From: Bacteroidaceae bacterium
Lineage (GTDB): Bacteria; Bacteroidota; Bacteroidia; Bacteroidales; Bacteroidaceae
NCBI GenBank assembly: GCA_017429525.1
Contig: JAFROT010000022.1
Location: 36,027-100,026 of the forward strand
Length of the DNA stretch: 64,000 nt
Reading direction: 5' to 3'
Below the pieces are notes generated by a model that worked only from the letters and a program-made list of their open reading frames with translations, was not told the DNA's origin and searched no databases. The first letter of the stretch is position 1. Each line of letters starts with the position of its first letter. Positions 51,827 to 61,337 of the stretch are shown here, one piece after another. Position numbers and translations under genes: made by a program.

Positions 51827-51869
51827 TATAACGTCGGACGGGGCCGTTTTATTGCTTCGAGAGTGGCAT
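51827..51869 (-). promoter_or_regulatory. Shared ECF-like promoter motif upstream of porT
   Basis: Minus strand: ATGCCAC-N7-GCAATAAA-N13-ACGTTATA ending three bases before the first ATG (51823), so transcription would begin at or near the start codons. Spacing is identical to the porW copy. Confidence 0.6.
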
Positions 51870-51960
51870 AATCTGTCGCTAGGCGTGTCAATTGCGTCTA
51901 TTTTAAGGTTTCTAGTGATAGAAATTCAGCAATAATAAGGTGTAAATCGCAAATTATCGC

Positions 51961-51968
51961 TACCTTTG
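51961..51968 (+). promoter_or_regulatory. -7 box for asd
   Basis: TACCTTTG, 40 nt before the ATG at 52009. Confidence 0.75.
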
Positions 51969-52008
51969 CACCGCAAATAAACGACACAAAAGTAAATAAT
52001 AGACAACA

Positions 52009-53019
52009 ATGAGAGTAGCTATTGTAGGCGCCAGTGGCGCCGTAGGTCAGGAGTTTCTTCGTGTGCTCGATGAGCGTAATTTCCCCATCGATGAGTTGGT
52101 CCTCTTCGGCAGCCAGCGTAGTGCCGGGCGCAAGTATGCGTTCCGCGGTAAGGAATATGAGGTGAAGCTGTTGCAGCATAACGACGATTTCAAGGATATT
52201 GATGTGGCTTTCGTCAGTGCCGGTGGTGGCACATCGAAGGAGTTCGCAGAGACCATCACCAAGCATGGCGCAGTGATGATTGACAATAGTTCGGCTTTCC
52301 GTATGGACGAGGATGTACCCTTGGTGGTGCCTGAGTGCAACGCTGAGGATGCGCTGAACCGTCCGCGCGGCATCATCGCCAATCCTAACTGCACGACCAT
52401 CATGATGGTGGTCTGCTTGCAGCCCCTGGAGCAGCTGTCGCATATCAAGCGCATTCATATCGCCTCCTATCAGGCGGCCAGTGGCGCCGGCGCTGCTGCC
52501 ATGGCTGAACTGGAACAGCAGTACCGCGAGGTGCTCGATGGCAAGGAGCCTACGGTCGAGAAGTTCGCCTATCAGTTGGCTTACAATGTGATTCCCCAGA
52601 TTGACGTCTTCACGGATAATGGCTATACGAAGGAGGAGATGAAAATGTTCAACGAGACGCGCAAGATTATGCACACCGATGCCGCTTGCTCGGCTATGTG
52701 CGTGCGCGTTCCTTCTCTAAGGAGTCACTCTGAAGCCGTCTGGATTGAGACCGAAACGCCCATCACTCCCGAGTCGGCACGCGAGGCGATGTCGCAGGCA
52801 GAGGGCATCACCGTCATCGACGATCCTGCCACGAAGCAATATCCCATGCCCCTCTTCACGGCGGGCAAGGACGATGTCTACGTTGGGCGCATCCGTAAGG
52901 ACCTGGCCTGCGAGAATGGACTGACGTTCTGGCTCTGCGGCGATCAGATCAAGAAAGGTGCCGCCCTCAATGCCGTACAGATTGCAGAATACCTAATTAA
53001 GGTAGGGAACATCAAATAA
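52009..53019 (+). CDS. asd: Aspartate-semialdehyde dehydrogenase
   Basis: Makes aspartate semialdehyde for lysine, threonine and methionine synthesis. The NADP-binding [14 protein letters not shown] is at the N-terminus and the catalytic C128 is in [23 protein letters not shown] and [16 protein letters not shown] follow. Length (336 aa) is normal. Only six bases separate it from the pectin-lyase gene, which suggests an unusual shared transcript. Confidence 0.95.
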   Translation: MRVAIVGASGAVGQEFLRVLDERNFPIDELVLFGSQRSAGRKYAFRGKEYEVKLLQHNDDFKDIDVAFVSAGGGTSKEFAETITKHGAVMIDNSSAFRMDEDVPLVVPECNAEDALNRPRGIIANPNCTTIMMVVCLQPLEQLSHIKRIHIASYQAASGAGAAAMAELEQQYREVLDGKEPTVEKFAYQLAYNVIPQIDVFTDNGYTKEEMKMFNETRKIMHTDAACSAMCVRVPSLRSHSEAVWIETETPITPESAREAMSQAEGITVIDDPATKQYPMPLFTAGKDDVYVGRIRKDLACENGLTFWLCGDQIKKGAALNAVQIAEYLIKVGNIK

Positions 53020-53025
53020 GAGACA

Positions 53026-56000
53026 ATGAACAGATTCCATACTATCGTCGTCATGGCAGCCATCCTGATGGTTGCCATGGCGACTTGCGTTTTCGGCCAG
53101 CGCATCCAGCAGCCGTTGGGGCGTGGCGTCGTGGCCGTTCGCAATGGTAGCGGTGTCCTCGTCTCGTGGCGACGGCTGGCGCAGGAGCCAGAAGATGCAA
53201 CGTACAACGTCTATGTCAACGGCAGCAAGGCTAACCCCTCGCCGCTGAAGAACACCAACTGGCAGACCAGCTCGACGAAGGTGCCTGTAGGCGCTTCGGT
53301 CGCCGTGACAATCGTCCGAGATGGCGTGGAGAGCGCTCCGAGCGTGCCATTCGTGGCCAAGAATTTCGATATGCGCAACATGTTCATGAGCATCAGCTTT
53401 GATGCCTCGCCCCTTTTGGCTTCGCGGTTCCACACCAGTTATGTGTGGCCCGTGGACCTCGATGGCGACGGAGAGATGGACTATGTGGTCAACCGACTCA
53501 GCAATAGTTCGGGCCTGGACTGCTACGTCGAGGGCTATCTGCGTTCGGGTGAGCACCTGTGGACGGTCAAACTCGGTCCCAACGAGCTCAGTTGCTCGGG
53601 TCAGGACGACATGATTACGGTCGCCGATATGGACTGCGATGGCTATGGCGATGTCGTCGTCCAATCGTCGGACGGCACGCAGTTCTGGGACCCCGACAAG
53701 AAGGATTTCGGCCTCTACGTGAATGGAGGCACCACGGGCGATACTGATGGTGATGGTATCGTGGACTACGAGAAGCAGAACACGCGTAACGCCCCTCGTT
53801 ACATCAGCATCATCGATGGCCGCACGGGTCGCGAGAAAGCCAGTGTGGAACAGAGCTACAATCAGCACTACAACCGCACAAACCGGGCCTCGCTCATGGG
53901 CGATGAGTACAACAAGCATGTCGGTCACATGGGCGTCTTCTTCCCCGATGGCGTACATCCCGCAGTGGTTATGGAATGGCACATGCGCGGGACAGGGGGC
54001 GACCACCATTACTACAACCTCGGCGTCGGCTACGACTTTACGGGTGGTAAGGCTGGCGCATTGAAGGAATTCTTCAACGAGCCGACAGGAGCGCCCGCTT
54101 TCCACCAGATTCGCATCGGCGACACGGACGGTGATGGGCGCGACGAGATGATCGTGGGCGGCTACACGATGGACCATACGGGAAAGGTGTTGTTCAACAC
54201 GGGCATAGCCCATGGCGACCGCTTCCGCACCAGCGATATCGACCCCGAACGCCCTGGCCTTGAGACCTTTGCCGTGCAGCAGTATGCAGGCGACCAACTG
54301 GGAATGATCCTCTACGATGCGTCCACGGGCGAGGGCATCAAGCGTTGGTATATGCCAGCCTCGGGCGACGTCGGTCGTGGCGAGTGCATGGACGTTGACC
54401 CTGGCCATCTCGGATGGGAGATGTGGTCGACGATGGACGGCAACGTCTATGACGCCAAGGGCAGCCTCATCAGCGGCCTGTCCAACCAATATCCCTGTGA
54501 GGGCATTTGGTGGGATGCTGAGCCTGACCGCGAGACCGTTCAGACCAGCGACAGCCACTATAATGTCTACATACAGGATTTCTACAAAGGGCGTGAGGTG
54601 GAGTTCGCCAAGATCAGCAACTGGCGCTATCTGACGGTCTATGCCAAGCGTGCCGCGTTCTGGGGCGACATCATCGGCGACTGGCGCGAAGAACTTATCC
54701 TGCTGCACAAAGAAGGCGACGTACAGGTGGGCATCGTCGGTGTCAGTACGGACTATGCCACTAAGATTGACAACATCTACTGCTTGCTGGAGGACCCTCA
54801 TTATCGTGGCGACTGCAGCACGAAAGGCTACTATCAGAGTCCCAATCCCGGATTCTATCTCGGCTATGATATGCCACGTCCGCAACTGCCACCCACGATG
54901 GTCACCGACCTCGTGCTCGGTCCTGTGTTTGGCCGCGAGGGAGCCCGCTCGGTGTCGTGGTCGACGGAGAGCAATGGCTGCACCGACTTCGCGCGTACCG
55001 TGGCCCAGCCCTTCGTTCAGGGCAAGAGTGTGCTCATCGATCTCAACACCCCCTCACATATCATCTTGAATGAGGCGGTACGTCCCAGCGCCGTCTATGC
55101 CATGCCTGTTCGTGGGCAGCGTAATTTCATCGACGGAACGGGCGCTTTCGACGGACCAATGGATCTCTGGAAGAGCCAGCAGGGCACGTTGGCCATCAGT
55201 GTGCCGATGAAGCACACGGGTGTGACCTATATCTCTGAAGGTACGCTCGAGGTGTACAGTGAGATTGTAGGTGACGTCGAACTACGGGCTCGTGGGACAT
55301 TGGCCGGCAATGCCATCGTGGGCGGCAACCTGCATCTCGAAGGAGCGCTGAACTACGAGGGCTGCCGTCTCAGTCCCGGCTCAGCATCCGAACCCTTTGG
55401 CACAATTACGTTGAAGCAAGGACTCAATGTCAACAAGCGGCTCTTCTTTGAAGCCGACATAGAGGATGTAGGTTATGCTGCGGTACAGCCTAAGACCGAT
55501 CGCCTCGTCATCGAGGGGAATCTCAACGTCGCTCAGCCTCTGGTCATCCATGTCCGCACCGTGGGCGAAAAGCTGCAACCAGGCATTATCCCCCTTATCA
55601 CTTTCACGGGTGATTTCCAAGGCAAGGCCGAGAACATCAGCGTTATGGGCATCGAAGGCCTCTCCTATACTATTAAGGTGGAGGATGGTGCCGTGAACCT
55701 TGTCATCCATGCACAGCGTGAGCCCGCAGAGGGCGTTCGTTGGACGGGTGTCGAGAGCACGCTCTGGGACTATCAGACTGAGAACTTCAGCCTCGGTGAT
55801 GCTGCTACGGCGTTCGTCGCAGGCGACCAGGTCGTATTCGACGACCAGGCGCAACGCGTGACGGTACAGCTGAGCGAATCCATGCCCATGGGCGGCGTCG
55901 TGTTCGAGAACGAGTCGAAGACCTTCACCCTCGGTGGCGAAGGCGGTTTGAGTGGCACGGGCGGAGTGACCTTCAATGGTAATGGCCGTGTCAATATGAA

Positions 56001-57447
56001 GGTGAAGACCAGTGACTACACGGGCCTGACACTCATCAACAACGGCACTGTAGAGGTGGCTGAGCTGGCCGACGGCGGACTGCCCAGCAGCATAGGTGCT
56101 GCCACGACGGCTGCCACGAATTTCCAGATAGGCAAGGCACGCTTGATTGTCAGTAATGCCAATACCGCTACCAACCGCGCGCTCATGCTCAATGACACGG
56201 CTGCCATCCAGATTCCGAGTGGCGTCGTGGCTTTGAAAGGACGTGTCAGCGGCAAGGGCGCTTTGCGCAAGGAAGGGGCCGGACAGCTGAACCTCACTTT
56301 TGGCGGTGCCAACACCTATACGGGCGGTACCATCCTCGTGGCTGGTGCGCTGTCCATGGGAACCTGGAACACCACTTTCGGAGCGGCCACATCGCCTATC
56401 ACGGTCGTCGGTAACGCTACCATTGGCATCTTCAACAACAATTCGACATCGCAGACGCCTGTTTTCCAAAACCGTCTCACCATTGAAAGCGGCAGGACGC
56501 TCACGATGCAGACGGGGCAGCGCTGTAAGATACAAGGTACATTGCTCGGTGCGGGCACGATGAACATCAGCTTCCCGTACGTGCGCGGCGATTTCTCGAT
56601 GAACACGTCGAACTTCGAAGGCACGCTCAACGTCACGGGCGGACAGTTCCGCCTCACGGCTGCCACCGATCTCTCCAAAGCTACATTCAGACTTGGTGCT
56701 GGCGTCTATGCTGTACATGTCAAGAGCCAGAGTGCCGACGAGCAGAACCTGACGACCAAGGTAGGCTCTCTTCAGTCTACAGCCACCGATGCCCAGCTCT
56801 CTACCGGAACATGGAACGTGGGCTACCTCGGTCATGACGACCTATTTGCAGGTAAGTTCACGGGCTCGCTCAACAAATATGGAACGGGTACGCTACGCCT
56901 TACGGGTGCATCGAGCACTGGCTCCCTCACGATCTACGAGGGCGCTCTCGCAGCCGGCGCTACGTCGACGGCTGTCGCTACCTTCACGCATGCAGGCAGC
57001 CTCTCGGTGAGGTCAAATGGTGCGTTGGCCGTGAAGGTACGGCGGTCGGGGACGAAACTCACTTGCGACGCCTTTAACGTGGCAGGTAAGGTGACGCTGA
57101 GCAGTCCGACCATCGAGCTCACCATGCTGGGCGCTACCGTCCTCAAGGGCGGTGATGAACTGCCGCTCTTTACGGGCAAAGGCGCTGTCACCCTTGCAGG
57201 TACGCCTACGCTTATCCCTGAACTCCCCGGCGATGGCCTCGTCTGGGACACCTCCCGATTGGCTTCGGAGGGTATCTTGGCTGTCAAGGCGGATGTCGTA
57301 GGCATAAAGGACGTGAACGATAACGGGAACGTGAACGATGGCGGGAACGAGAATGTTTATGACCTCAGCGGCAAGAAACTTAATGTCAGCGCTCTCGTTC
57401 GGAAAGGCGTCTACGTCGTGGACGGAAAGAAAAAGTATCACAAATGA
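53026..57447 (+). CDS. PL11 rhamnogalacturonan lyase fused to autotransporter-type repeats
   Basis: Very large secreted protein. After a signal (AILMVAMATCVFGQ), residues to about 630 are a PL11 rhamnogalacturonan lyase: RIQQPLGRGVVAV, VWPVDLDGDGEMDYVVNR, DMDCDGYGDVVV, GHMGVFFPDG, GDTDGDGRDEMIVGGY, and FWGDIIGDWREELIL, with many Asp-rich calcium loops. The next 800 residues are beta-helix-like; the part GALRKEGAGQLNLTFGGANT is a passenger-associated transport repeat as in autotransporters. The C-terminus (YDLSGKKLNVSALVRKGVYV) is a sorting-like tail. PL11 enzymes are usually about 600-800 aa, so this is more than double. No autotransporter barrel is present, so export via type IX secretion is the likelier route. 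Confidence 0.88.
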   Translation: MNRFHTIVVMAAILMVAMATCVFGQRIQQPLGRGVVAVRNGSGVLVSWRRLAQEPEDATYNVYVNGSKANPSPLKNTNWQTSSTKVPVGASVAVTIVRDGVESAPSVPFVAKNFDMRNMFMSISFDASPLLASRFHTSYVWPVDLDGDGEMDYVVNRLSNSSGLDCYVEGYLRSGEHLWTVKLGPNELSCSGQDDMITVADMDCDGYGDVVVQSSDGTQFWDPDKKDFGLYVNGGTTGDTDGDGIVDYEKQNTRNAPRYISIIDGRTGREKASVEQSYNQHYNRTNRASLMGDEYNKHVGHMGVFFPDGVHPAVVMEWHMRGTGGDHHYYNLGVGYDFTGGKAGALKEFFNEPTGAPAFHQIRIGDTDGDGRDEMIVGGYTMDHTGKVLFNTGIAHGDRFRTSDIDPERPGLETFAVQQYAGDQLGMILYDASTGEGIKRWYMPASGDVGRGECMDVDPGHLGWEMWSTMDGNVYDAKGSLISGLSNQYPCEGIWWDAEPDRETVQTSDSHYNVYIQDFYKGREVEFAKISNWRYLTVYAKRAAFWGDIIGDWREELILLHKEGDVQVGIVGVSTDYATKIDNIYCLLEDPHYRGDCSTKGYYQSPNPGFYLGYDMPRPQLPPTMVTDLVLGPVFGREGARSVSWSTESNGCTDFARTVAQPFVQGKSVLIDLNTPSHIILNEAVRPSAVYAMPVRGQRNFIDGTGAFDGPMDLWKSQQGTLAISVPMKHTGVTYISEGTLEVYSEIVGDVELRARGTLAGNAIVGGNLHLEGALNYEGCRLSPGSASEPFGTITLKQGLNVNKRLFFEADIEDVGYAAVQPKTDRLVIEGNLNVAQPLVIHVRTVGEKLQPGIIPLITFTGDFQGKAENISVMGIEGLSYTIKVEDGAVNLVIHAQREPAEGVRWTGVESTLWDYQTENFSLGDAATAFVAGDQVVFDDQAQRVTVQLSESMPMGGVVFENESKTFTLGGEGGLSGTGGVTFNGNGRVNMKVKTSDYTGLTLINNGTVEVAELADGGLPSSIGAATTAATNFQIGKARLIVSNANTATNRALMLNDTAAIQIPSGVVALKGRVSGKGALRKEGAGQLNLTFGGANTYTGGTILVAGALSMGTWNTTFGAATSPITVVGNATIGIFNNNSTSQTPVFQNRLTIESGRTLTMQTGQRCKIQGTLLGAGTMNISFPYVRGDFSMNTSNFEGTLNVTGGQFRLTAATDLSKATFRLGAGVYAVHVKSQSADEQNLTTKVGSLQSTATDAQLSTGTWNVGYLGHDDLFAGKFTGSLNKYGTGTLRLTGASSTGSLTIYEGALAAGATSTAVATFTHAGSLSVRSNGALAVKVRRSGTKLTCDAFNVAGKVTLSSPTIELTMLGATVLKGGDELPLFTGKGAVTLAGTPTLIPELPGDGLVWDTSRLASEGILAVKADVVGIKDVNDNGNVNDGGNENVYDLSGKKLNVSALVRKGVYVVDGKKKYHK

Positions 57448-58247
57448 ACGATAATCAGATATCCAATCCTCTGCTCATCACGAGCGTGCAAAACCCCAAG
57501 ATCAAGCAACTCCTGGAGCTACAGCAGAAGTCGTCAGCCCGTCGGCAATCGGGCTTGTTCGTCGTTGAGGGACAACGCGAAGTCCAGCGCTGCGTCAATG
57601 CTGGATATGAACTTGATACGGTTTTCATCTGCCCTGAATATTGTAAGAAGTCATTTGCTGCGCCACACGCATTTGCTGTCAGTCCCTATGTCTACGAGAA
57701 GATCGCCTATAGGGGAACTACAGAGGGCGTAGTTGCCACAGTCGTAGCTAAACCGTATTCGCTCGCAGACCTCCGTCTGCCCGAGAATGCACTTATCGTG
57801 GTGCTCGAACGCGTGGAAAAGCCGGGTAACCTCGGCGCTATACTCCGTTCTGCAGATGCTGCGGCCGCTGATGCCGTCATCGTCTGCGACCCGCTGACGG
57901 ACCTGTACAACCCTAACCTCATCCGCGCCAGTGTGGGCGCATTCTTCAGTGTGCCCACTGTGGCATGTACGTCGGAGGAGTGCATCGCTTTCCTGCAAGA
58001 GCATTCTTTCCGCATCCTGACCGCACAGCTTCAAGATTCTCGTCTCTATTACGACACGGATATGCGAGGGGCCACGGCTCTCGTCTTCGGTACAGAGTCG
58101 ACAGGTCTCACGCCGCAGTGGCGTGAAGCAGCCGATGCGCACGTCCGCATTCCTATGCTCGGGGTTGTCGATTCGCTCAACGTCTCGGTCAGTGTGGCTA
58201 TCCTCCTTTTTGAGGCGGTAAGGCAGAGACAGGCGATCCAAGGATAA
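57444..58247 (+). CDS. TrmH/SpoU-family RNA methyltransferase
   Basis: Knotted (SPOUT) 2'-O-ribose methyltransferase acting on rRNA or tRNA. An N-terminal substrate-binding part (TSVQNPKIKQLLELQQKSSAR, GLFVVEGQREVQR) precedes the knot motifs LERVEKPGNLGAILRSADAA, FGTESTGL and IPMLGVVDSLNVSVSVAILLFEA. Which nucleotide is modified cannot be told. The start overlaps the lyase stop (ATGA), coupling translation of two unrelated functions. Confidence 0.9.
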   Translation: MNDNQISNPLLITSVQNPKIKQLLELQQKSSARRQSGLFVVEGQREVQRCVNAGYELDTVFICPEYCKKSFAAPHAFAVSPYVYEKIAYRGTTEGVVATVVAKPYSLADLRLPENALIVVLERVEKPGNLGAILRSADAAAADAVIVCDPLTDLYNPNLIRASVGAFFSVPTVACTSEECIAFLQEHSFRILTAQLQDSRLYYDTDMRGATALVFGTESTGLTPQWREAADAHVRIPMLGVVDSLNVSVSVAILLFEAVRQRQAIQG

Positions 58248-58278
58248 TGTATCATTGCTATTTATAACTCAATTCATC

Positions 58279-59802
58279 ATGAAAAAACTATCTATCTCTC
58301 AGTCACTCATGTGGCGTCCCGCTCGCTACATCGCCAAGGGGCTTGCCCTTGGCTGCACGCTATTCTGCCTATCGGCTACGGCTCAAGCAAGAACCTTAAC
58401 CCTTTCGAATGTCGATGAGACCTCGACTATACCTACCGTCAAGGCCGACGTCCTGAAGGTCAATAATCGCCCGAAAGAGGCCGAACGCCTGTTCCGCTCT
58501 GATGCTGTCGAGAAGCAGATCAAGGACATCGTCAAGAAACTGACGAATGTCCGTCTGGCGTGGATGTTTGTCAACTGCTTCCCGAACACCATTGACACGA
58601 CTGTTCACTACACCGAGAGCGATGCCGACGGGCAGCCCGACACCTTTGTGTACACGGGTGATATCCATGCGATGTGGCTGCGCGACTCGGGAGCTCAGGT
58701 CTTCCCTTACGTGAAGCTGGCTCCTAAGGACAAGCACCTGCAGCGCATGCTGGCTGGTGTCATCCTGCGACAGTTCAAGTGCATCAACATCGACCCCTAT
58801 GCTAACGCCTTCAACCGCGAGCCCAACCCCGATGGCGACTGGCAGAAGGACCTCACCGCCATGAAACCAGAATTGCATGAACGCAAGTGGGAGATTGACT
58901 CGCTCTGTTACGTCATCCGCCTGGCTTATGAGTACTGGACGGTGACGGGAGATGCCTCAATCTTCGGCGATTCATGGATTCACGCTGTCGAGAATATCTT
59001 GGCTACGTTCCACGATCAGCAACGTAAGGGGAATAAAGGTAAGTACCGTTTCCAGCGCCGAACGGAACGTCAGCTTGACACGATGAACAATGATGGTTGG
59101 GGGGCTCCTGTCAAGCCCGTTGGTCTGATTGCTTCGGCTTTCCGCCCCTCGGACGACGCAACGACGCTTCTCTTCCTCGTGCCATCCAACTTCATGGCCG
59201 TGACACAACTGGGACATGCAGCAGAGATCCTGACGAAGGTCAACCAACGTAGCGACCTCGCAGCCCAATGTACGGATCTCGCCGCAGAGGTGCGCGCAGC
59301 CCTGCAGAAGTATGCCATTCATCAGCATCCCAAGTACGGACCCATCTATGCTTTTGAAGTAGATGGCTTCGGCAATCAGATGCTCATGGACGATGCCAAC
59401 GTACCTTCGCTGCTCGCTATGGCCTATCTTGGCGATGTCCCCGTTGACGATCCCATCTACCAGAACACGCGCCGCTTCGTCTGGAGTGAGGACAATCCCT
59501 ACTTCTTCCGCGGTAAGGCGGGTGAGGGCATAGGTGGCCCCCATATCGGTTATGACATGCCTTGGCCCATGAGCATTATGATGAAGGCTTTCACCAGCAC
59601 GGATGATGCTGAGATCAAGACATGTATCAAGATGCTGATGGACACGGATGCCGGTACGGGCTTCATGCACGAGTCGTTCCACAAGGATGATGCTTCCAAG
59701 TTCACGCGCAAGTGGTTTGCTTGGCAGAACACCCTCTTCGGCGAGCTCATCATCAAGCTCGTCAATGATGGTAAACTTGACCTCCTCAACAGCATCCAAT
59801 AA
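58279..59802 (+). CDS. GH125 exo-alpha-1,6-mannosidase, exported
   Basis: Inverting exo-alpha-1,6-mannosidase (family formerly DUF1237). The ATG at 58279 (MKKLSIS) gives a signal peptide; the 58255 frame start is less likely. Family motifs are CFPNTIDTTVHY, DTFVYTGDIHAMWLRDSGAQVFPY, NREPNPDGDWQKDLT and KWEIDSLCYVIRLAYEYW. The expected acid is D207 in WEIDS and the base E465 in FMHESFH. Substrate specificity complements the GH76 and GH92 enzymes of the operon at 7-22 kb. It is 31 nt after the methyltransferase gene and before a terminator. Confidence 0.94.
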   Translation: MKKLSISQSLMWRPARYIAKGLALGCTLFCLSATAQARTLTLSNVDETSTIPTVKADVLKVNNRPKEAERLFRSDAVEKQIKDIVKKLTNVRLAWMFVNCFPNTIDTTVHYTESDADGQPDTFVYTGDIHAMWLRDSGAQVFPYVKLAPKDKHLQRMLAGVILRQFKCINIDPYANAFNREPNPDGDWQKDLTAMKPELHERKWEIDSLCYVIRLAYEYWTVTGDASIFGDSWIHAVENILATFHDQQRKGNKGKYRFQRRTERQLDTMNNDGWGAPVKPVGLIASAFRPSDDATTLLFLVPSNFMAVTQLGHAAEILTKVNQRSDLAAQCTDLAAEVRAALQKYAIHQHPKYGPIYAFEVDGFGNQMLMDDANVPSLLAMAYLGDVPVDDPIYQNTRRFVWSEDNPYFFRGKAGEGIGGPHIGYDMPWPMSIMMKAFTSTDDAEIKTCIKMLMDTDAGTGFMHESFHKDDASKFTRKWFAWQNTLFGELIIKLVNDGKLDLLNSIQ

Positions 59803-59821
59803 GCAAATGCCAGTCATATTG

Positions 59822-59858
59822 AAGGCGTGCCCAAGACATTCTTGAGCACGCCTTTATT
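59822..59858. terminator. Bidirectional terminator between GH125 and rsmD
   Basis: AAGGCGTGC (59822-59830) pairs with GCACGCCTT (59846-59854); T-rich on one side and A-rich on the other, serving the convergent genes. Confidence 0.8.
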
Positions 59859-59885
59859 CTTGTGAAGCCTGAGAGGACGCGGTGA

Positions 59886-60455
59886 CTATGAAATCTCGGG
59901 CGAACGGAAGATGGAGAAATTGACGCTTCCGTAGGCGCGATGGTCGATCAAATAGGGATGAGCAGTGAAGTCCTGAGTGCGCCCATGTTCGAGGACGAAG
60001 ATACCACCTGGGACCAAAATTGGTGCCCTCGATTCGTCGTTCGTGAAAATCAGGTCAGGCAGTTGCGGCAGTTGGGGTAGGGCATAGGGGGGATCCGCGA
60101 AGATGAAATCGTAGTTGGCCGATGTCTTGCGCAGGAAACGAAGTACGTCAGCACGAAGAAGTGTAACGTCATCCTCGGCCTGAAGGGCACGCAGGAACTG
60201 ACGAATGAAGGCCGCATGCTGGGTGTCGAGCTCCACAGCGGTGACATGGGCACAACCTCGTGACAGGAGTTCGAGGGTGATGCTCCCCGTGCCGGCAAAG
60301 AGGTCGAGCGCGCGGGGCATATCGGCTTCGAAGTCTATATAGGAACGGAGAACGTTGAAGAGGTTCTCTTTGGCGAAGTCGGTGGTGGGGCGTGCCTTGA
60401 AGGAGCGGGGAATGTCGAAATGACGACCGCGGTATTTGCCAGCTACAATGCGCAT
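59886..60455 (-). CDS. rsmD: 16S rRNA guanine-966 N2-methyltransferase
   Basis: Methylates G966 of 16S rRNA. It starts with MRIVAGKYRGRHFDIP, has the AdoMet motif ALDLFAGTGSITLELLSRG, and the catalytic motif DPPYALP. Length (189 aa) is normal. Downstream partner of the DUF3822 gene on the same strand (36-nt gap), a frequent Bacteroidales pair. Confidence 0.94.
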   Translation of the reverse strand: MRIVAGKYRGRHFDIPRSFKARPTTDFAKENLFNVLRSYIDFEADMPRALDLFAGTGSITLELLSRGCAHVTAVELDTQHAAFIRQFLRALQAEDDVTLLRADVLRFLRKTSANYDFIFADPPYALPQLPQLPDLIFTNDESRAPILVPGGIFVLEHGRTQDFTAHPYLIDHRAYGSVNFSIFRSPEIS

Positions 60456-60491
60456 GGGAACACAATAAGCAGAGATGTGGAAATGGGGTGA

Positions 60492-61337
60492 TCAGATTCG
60501 ATTGAGCAGGAGCGCCTTGAGGTCGAGCGGAAGCTGACGTTCACGTGCCAATGGGACGCGTGGGAAGAGGTCGTCGGAGATGAGGGTGTCTGTATGGCGC
60601 AGGTAAAGTGCGAAGCCCTGCTGTAGTGCCGTGAGCGTGGATTCAGCGTCGGTGCCAGGGACCTCTGAGATAAGCACGAGCCGATCGTTCTCGGGGTCGA
60701 GGCCGAGCATCTGCCACACGTTCAGGACAAAATACTGGATGTTGGCAGGCTTCGTCGTGGCAAAGGTGTTGAGAAAGCGCAGATGGCTGTCGGCAAATGC
60801 AATGACGTCTATGCGACCATCGTAGAGACATACATAGAGGCGTGCAGCTTGGTCGGCCGTATCCTCGTGGAGGTGCAACAAACGCTCGGTGAGCATGGCG
60901 CGGGCAGCGAAGAAGCGCGCCATGGGATAGTACTGCAGAATGACCTCTTCGACATCCCTGGGGATGGCGTAGAGAGCTACAGATTCAAGCTCAGGCAGAA
61001 TGGTATAAGCTACGCGCTGCGTCTGGCTGTCGGTCTGCGCGAAGGTGAAGTGGTAGAGGTCGGCAGCCTCCCCACGATGGAACTCCTCGAGGGGAACGTG
61101 GGTGGAGGGCGTGTCGACAAGCACGAACGCTTGCTCAATCTGACGGTTGTAGTAGTCGGAACGCGCCAATTCGTGCTGGAGACGCAGTGCTACGCTCTCG
61201 CCGTCGTCAATGCGGAAATGCTCGCCGCGGATGAGGCTGTTGGACTGCGTGTCGCAGACAAAAAAAGAAAATCCATCCGCACGCAGGCGGATGGATAGAC
61301 TTAGCGGATGATAGGATTTACTCCCAGTTGCCGGCAT
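60492..61337 (-). CDS. DUF3822 family protein
   Basis: Cytoplasmic-looking protein of about 281 aa with the DUF3822 pattern: LSIRLRADGFSFFVCD near the start, VLVDTPSTHVPLEEF, YTILPELESVALYAIP, LYVCLYDGRIDVIAF, and NIQYFVLNVWQMLGLDPENDRLVL. An actin-like ATPase fold has been suggested for the family, but the function is unknown. The ATG at 61337 (MPATGSKSY) overlaps the end of the upstream gene by 20 nt; a TTG at 61364 is the longer alternative. Confidence 0.85.
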   Translation of the reverse strand: MPATGSKSYHPLSLSIRLRADGFSFFVCDTQSNSLIRGEHFRIDDGESVALRLQHELARSDYYNRQIEQAFVLVDTPSTHVPLEEFHRGEAADLYHFTFAQTDSQTQRVAYTILPELESVALYAIPRDVEEVILQYYPMARFFAARAMLTERLLHLHEDTADQAARLYVCLYDGRIDVIAFADSHLRFLNTFATTKPANIQYFVLNVWQMLGLDPENDRLVLISEVPGTDAESTLTALQQGFALYLRHTDTLISDDLFPRVPLARERQLPLDLKALLLNRI

